Assembly: GCA_039933015.1 (NCBI GenBank)
Contig: JBDTOX010000084.1
Coordinates: 1-9,277, forward strand
Length of the DNA stretch: 9,277 bases
Source of the DNA: JBDTOX01 sp039933015
Lineage (GTDB): Bacteria; Pseudomonadota; Gammaproteobacteria; Burkholderiales; Methylophilaceae
Reading direction: 5' to 3'
Part shown: one piece after another, positions 7,013-9,277 of the stretch
Numbering within the stretch: position 1 is the first letter of the stretch
How the letters are laid out: the number at the start of each line of letters is the position of its first letter
The notes under the pieces: model-generated
What the model was told of the DNA's origin: nothing
Database searches by the model: none
Seen by the model: the letters and a program-made list of their open reading frames with translations, nothing else
Made by a program: the position numbers and the translations under genes

Positions 7013-8500
7013 TTCGAATCAGCGGAACTCGGCCATCAGATCGACAATGAAGTATACAAGCGCGAGCTGCCCGCACTGCGCGAAGCGCTGCTGGATGCGC
7101 AGTATGATGTGGCTGAACTCAAGAAATTTCCTGTCATTATCCTGATCGGCGGCGTCGATGGCTCGGGCAAGGGCGAAACTGCCAACCTGCTGAACCAATG
7201 GATGGATCCACGCCTCATCAGCACTTGCGCGTTTGGTGCGCCTACTACGGAAGAGATGCAGCGGCCTCCTATGTGGCGCTTCTGGCATGTCCTGCCGCCC
7301 AAAGGCAAAATCGGTATCTTTTTTGGCTCCTGGTACAGCACGCCTATAGTGCGTCGCAGCTATGGCCAAATTAAAAAAGATACGCTGGATCATGCGCTGG
7401 AAGAAATCGTGCGCTTTGAAAAAATGCTGACGGATGAAGGCGCGCTGGTCATCAAATTCTGGTTTCACTTATCCAAAAATAACCAGAAAGCACGCATCAA
7501 GACCTTACAGAAAGACCCGAAGACGCGCTGGCGCGTCACCCAGCAAGACCTGCGGCATCTCAAGCTCTATAAAAAATTCCGTAGCATTTCCGACCATGTG
7601 CTCAGAGAGACCAGTACCGCCAATGCGCCATGGATCGTGGTGGAAGGTTTTGACGCGAACTATCGCAATCTGACCACGGGAAAATATATTCTTGAAACCA
7701 TCAAAAAACGCCTCAGCCTGAGTGACAAGCAGCTGCGCAAATCTGCTGCACCGCCTTTGCTAAAGCCGCTGGATAATTTGCAGATACTTTCTACTCTGGA
7801 TTTGAGCAAATCCCTGGATAAATCCAGCTACGAAGCGCAGCTGGAAAAATATCAGGGCAAATTAAACCTGTTGACACGCCATGCCAGATTCAAAAAAATT
7901 TCGACCATTATTGCTTTTGAAGGCGCAGACGCCGCAGGCAAGGGCGGCAGTATCCGTCGTATTACGGAGGCTGTAGATGCGCGGTTTTACAGCGTCATTC
8001 CCATCGCCGCACCTACCGAGGAAGAGCATGCACAACCCTACTTATGGCGCTTCTGGCGACAAATTCCCGGCAGGGGCCGACTGGCAATTTTCGATAGGTC
8101 GTGGTACGGGCGTGTATTGGTCGAAAGAGTAGAAGGGCTTTGCAGCGAACTGGACTGGATGCGGGCCTATGCTGAAATCAACGATTTTGAAGAGCAATTG
8201 GGACAGCATGACATCCTGTTACTGAAATTCTGGCTGCAAATCAGTCAGGATGAGCAATTACGCCGTTTCGAGCAGCGCCAAAAAATCGGTTTCAAGCGCT
8301 ACAAGATTACCGAAGACGACTGGCGTAACCGCAAAAAATGGGATGACTACCAGACTGCCGTGTGCGACATGATAGACCGCACCAGTACCAGTCTGGCTCC
8401 GTGGGCACTGGTTGAAGCCAATGATAAAAACTTTGCGCGAATTAAAATCTTACGCATTTTGTGTGAGCGGCTGGAAGAAGAACTCGACAAGAAAAGCTGA
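7010..8500 (+). CDS. pap: Polyphosphate:AMP phosphotransferase (two-domain PPK2 family)
   Basis: Cytoplasmic enzyme of 496 residues that transfers phosphate from polyphosphate to AMP, giving ADP (class II PPK2). With adenylate kinase this can regenerate ATP from polyphosphate. Two fused PPK2 domains are visible. Domain 1 (about 10-240) has the Walker A GGVDGSGKGE (47-56), a lid-type APTTEEMQRPPMWRFW stretch (77-92), and FFGSWYS (104-110) where a Walker B would be. Domain 2 (about 275-490) has Walker A GADAAGKGG (305-313, K311), APTEEEHAQPYLWRFW (334-349) and a full Walker B FDRSWYGR (361-368, D362). The missing Asp-Arg in domain 1 is, from memory, usual in this family. The C-terminal domain is held to be the main catalytic one in the Pseudomonas relative PA3455. 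Length is normal for the family. The ATG start has AAGG 9 nt upstream. The gene is divergent from the ATPase gene and convergent with the next gene, with only 10 bp between stops and no terminator visible there. Confidence 0.93.
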   Translation: MFESAELGHQIDNEVYKRELPALREALLDAQYDVAELKKFPVIILIGGVDGSGKGETANLLNQWMDPRLISTCAFGAPTTEEMQRPPMWRFWHVLPPKGKIGIFFGSWYSTPIVRRSYGQIKKDTLDHALEEIVRFEKMLTDEGALVIKFWFHLSKNNQKARIKTLQKDPKTRWRVTQQDLRHLKLYKKFRSISDHVLRETSTANAPWIVVEGFDANYRNLTTGKYILETIKKRLSLSDKQLRKSAAPPLLKPLDNLQILSTLDLSKSLDKSSYEAQLEKYQGKLNLLTRHARFKKISTIIAFEGADAAGKGGSIRRITEAVDARFYSVIPIAAPTEEEHAQPYLWRFWRQIPGRGRLAIFDRSWYGRVLVERVEGLCSELDWMRAYAEINDFEEQLGQHDILLLKFWLQISQDEQLRRFEQRQKIGFKRYKITEDDWRNRKKWDDYQTAVCDMIDRTSTSLAPWALVEANDKNFARIKILRILCERLEEELDKKS

Positions 8501-8510
8501 AGGCTAATAC

Positions 8511-9182
8511 TTAAAGCAGATTGGCCGCGGTTTCACGGAGGATGTAATTGGCAGCCTCGGGGTCGCCAATCCAGAAATAATAAAACTCACGCACCACCAC
8601 CAGAAACAGGCGGCGTGTTTCCTTCATGGTGAACAAGGGCACCGTCGAATCAACAGCGATACGATAGATTTTGTGGTCTTTATGCGGAGCATCTTTCAGG
8701 CGTACTAGCAACAATTTGACCAACTTAACCCGCGTATCAACCAAAGATTGTGCCGCGCCTTCTTGGCGCAAAGCCAGTGTATAGGCTTTAAGCGGCCAGG
8801 TCTCAGCAACACTGAATTGTGCTTTATCCAGCGTTGTCCACAGCGTTTTCAGATTACAGTCGAGCGGCTGCCACTGCAGCGGCCCTATATCATAAGCCGC
8901 GCCTGCATTAAGGGCTGCAATCGCCTTGATATCTTTTGTCCAAAAAAGGAAATACTCGCGGGCGACAGCAAGACAAAATGACCAATCCGCTTTGTTCGTT
9001 TCATCAAGCAGATCTTCTACCGCTTCACGATAGAAAAAACCGTCATTGGGCTTGCCTGTAATAACCGGCACCAGTTTTAATAAAAACTGTTCGCGTTGCT
9101 TTAAATTAGCGCTACTCGCCCCCTTGTTTTGCAAGAGCCTGAGATAAGCACCGAGCGCTTCTTGTTCGCGATTTTCACTCAT
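8511..9182 (-). CDS. Hypothetical protein with an internal duplication
   Basis: A 223-residue soluble protein of unknown function; no signal peptide or membrane segment is evident and it looks mostly alpha-helical. I do not recognise a family. Two parts resemble each other: residues 26-91 and 148-213. Both share a YRxAV start (51-55 and 173-177). Both then reach a basic-aromatic signature, REYFLFW (75-81) and REFYYFW (198-204), at almost the same distance (24 and 25 residues), followed by D84 and D207. The intervening stretch (94-141) is rich in Trp, Leu and Ala. The ATG start is the first possible one, since an in-frame TGA lies six codons upstream. No Shine-Dalgarno-like sequence precedes it (CCCAATTCCCCGT), so translation may be weak. 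The gene ends 10 bp from the end of pap on the opposite strand. It looks like a real gene because the frame is long, well composed and internally repeated. Its role is unknown. Confidence 0.75.
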   Translation of the reverse strand: MSENREQEALGAYLRLLQNKGASSANLKQREQFLLKLVPVITGKPNDGFFYREAVEDLLDETNKADWSFCLAVAREYFLFWTKDIKAIAALNAGAAYDIGPLQWQPLDCNLKTLWTTLDKAQFSVAETWPLKAYTLALRQEGAAQSLVDTRVKLVKLLLVRLKDAPHKDHKIYRIAVDSTVPLFTMKETRRLFLVVVREFYYFWIGDPEAANYILRETAANLL

Positions 9183-9225
9183 ACGGGGAATTGGGCATCA
9201 ATACTTTATGTATGCATTGCGCCTA

Positions 9226-9256
9226 ACTATAACTGATAAATCCGCTTAAAGTACAA
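9226..9256 (-). promoter_or_regulatory. Candidate promoter of the hypothetical protein gene
   Basis: On the minus strand, TATAGT (9231-9226) matches the sigma70 -10 at five of six positions. It lies 43 nt before the ATG at 9182. A partial -35, TTGTAC (9256-9251), is separated from it by 19 nt, longer than the ideal 17. The position is right for the gene, but the -35 and spacing are poor, so this is tentative. Confidence 0.2.
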
Positions 9257-9277
9257 CTCTTAACATCTGTGAATTTT

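Noticed and set aside
6817..7050. 77-codon TTG-started frame overlapping the start of pap
   Set aside because: It has no ribosome-binding site at its start, His-rich low-similarity content and a 41-nt overlap into pap. It is kept only as a possible slippage extension of the small upstream ORF.

Overview
The window looks like chromosomal DNA of a free-living proteobacterium, most likely a betaproteobacterium or a close gammaproteobacterial relative. This is inferred from moderate GC, the protein families present, and remembered family resemblance; no 16S or other phylogenetic marker is present. No transposase, phage gene, CRISPR array, tRNA or rRNA was seen.

Layout, left to right. The window opens with the 3' part of a zinc-type alcohol dehydrogenase gene (+). 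Convergent to it is a very long gene (-) for a membrane-anchored bifunctional penicillin-binding protein, with a degenerate GT51 half and an intact transpeptidase half. A 343-bp gap follows. It holds what looks like a 60-codon remnant of an unidentified coding sequence (-). Next comes a P-type cation-transporting ATPase gene (-) of the subfamily with a PEE(F/Y)P motif in M4. A 402-bp divergent promoter region separates it from a two-domain PPK2-family polyphosphate:AMP phosphotransferase (+, pap). This leader region contains a possible small ORF and a repeated start-codon context. The last gene (-) is convergent with pap, with only 10 bp between the stops. It encodes a 223-residue protein of unknown function that appears to contain a duplicated module.

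Working together: Pap makes ADP from AMP at the expense of polyphosphate. The ATPase uses ATP to move a cation across the membrane. The penicillin-binding protein works on the cell wall. A PPK2 enzyme, a P-type ATPase and this type of alcohol dehydrogenase side by side suggest an energy- or stress-survival gene neighbourhood, but that is inference from gene content alone.

Nothing here is a clear-cut new system. The points most worth a second look are the degenerate GT51 motifs and large insertion in the penicillin-binding protein, the unusual cation-site residues of the ATPase, the gene remnant at 3825-4007, and the internally duplicated unknown protein.
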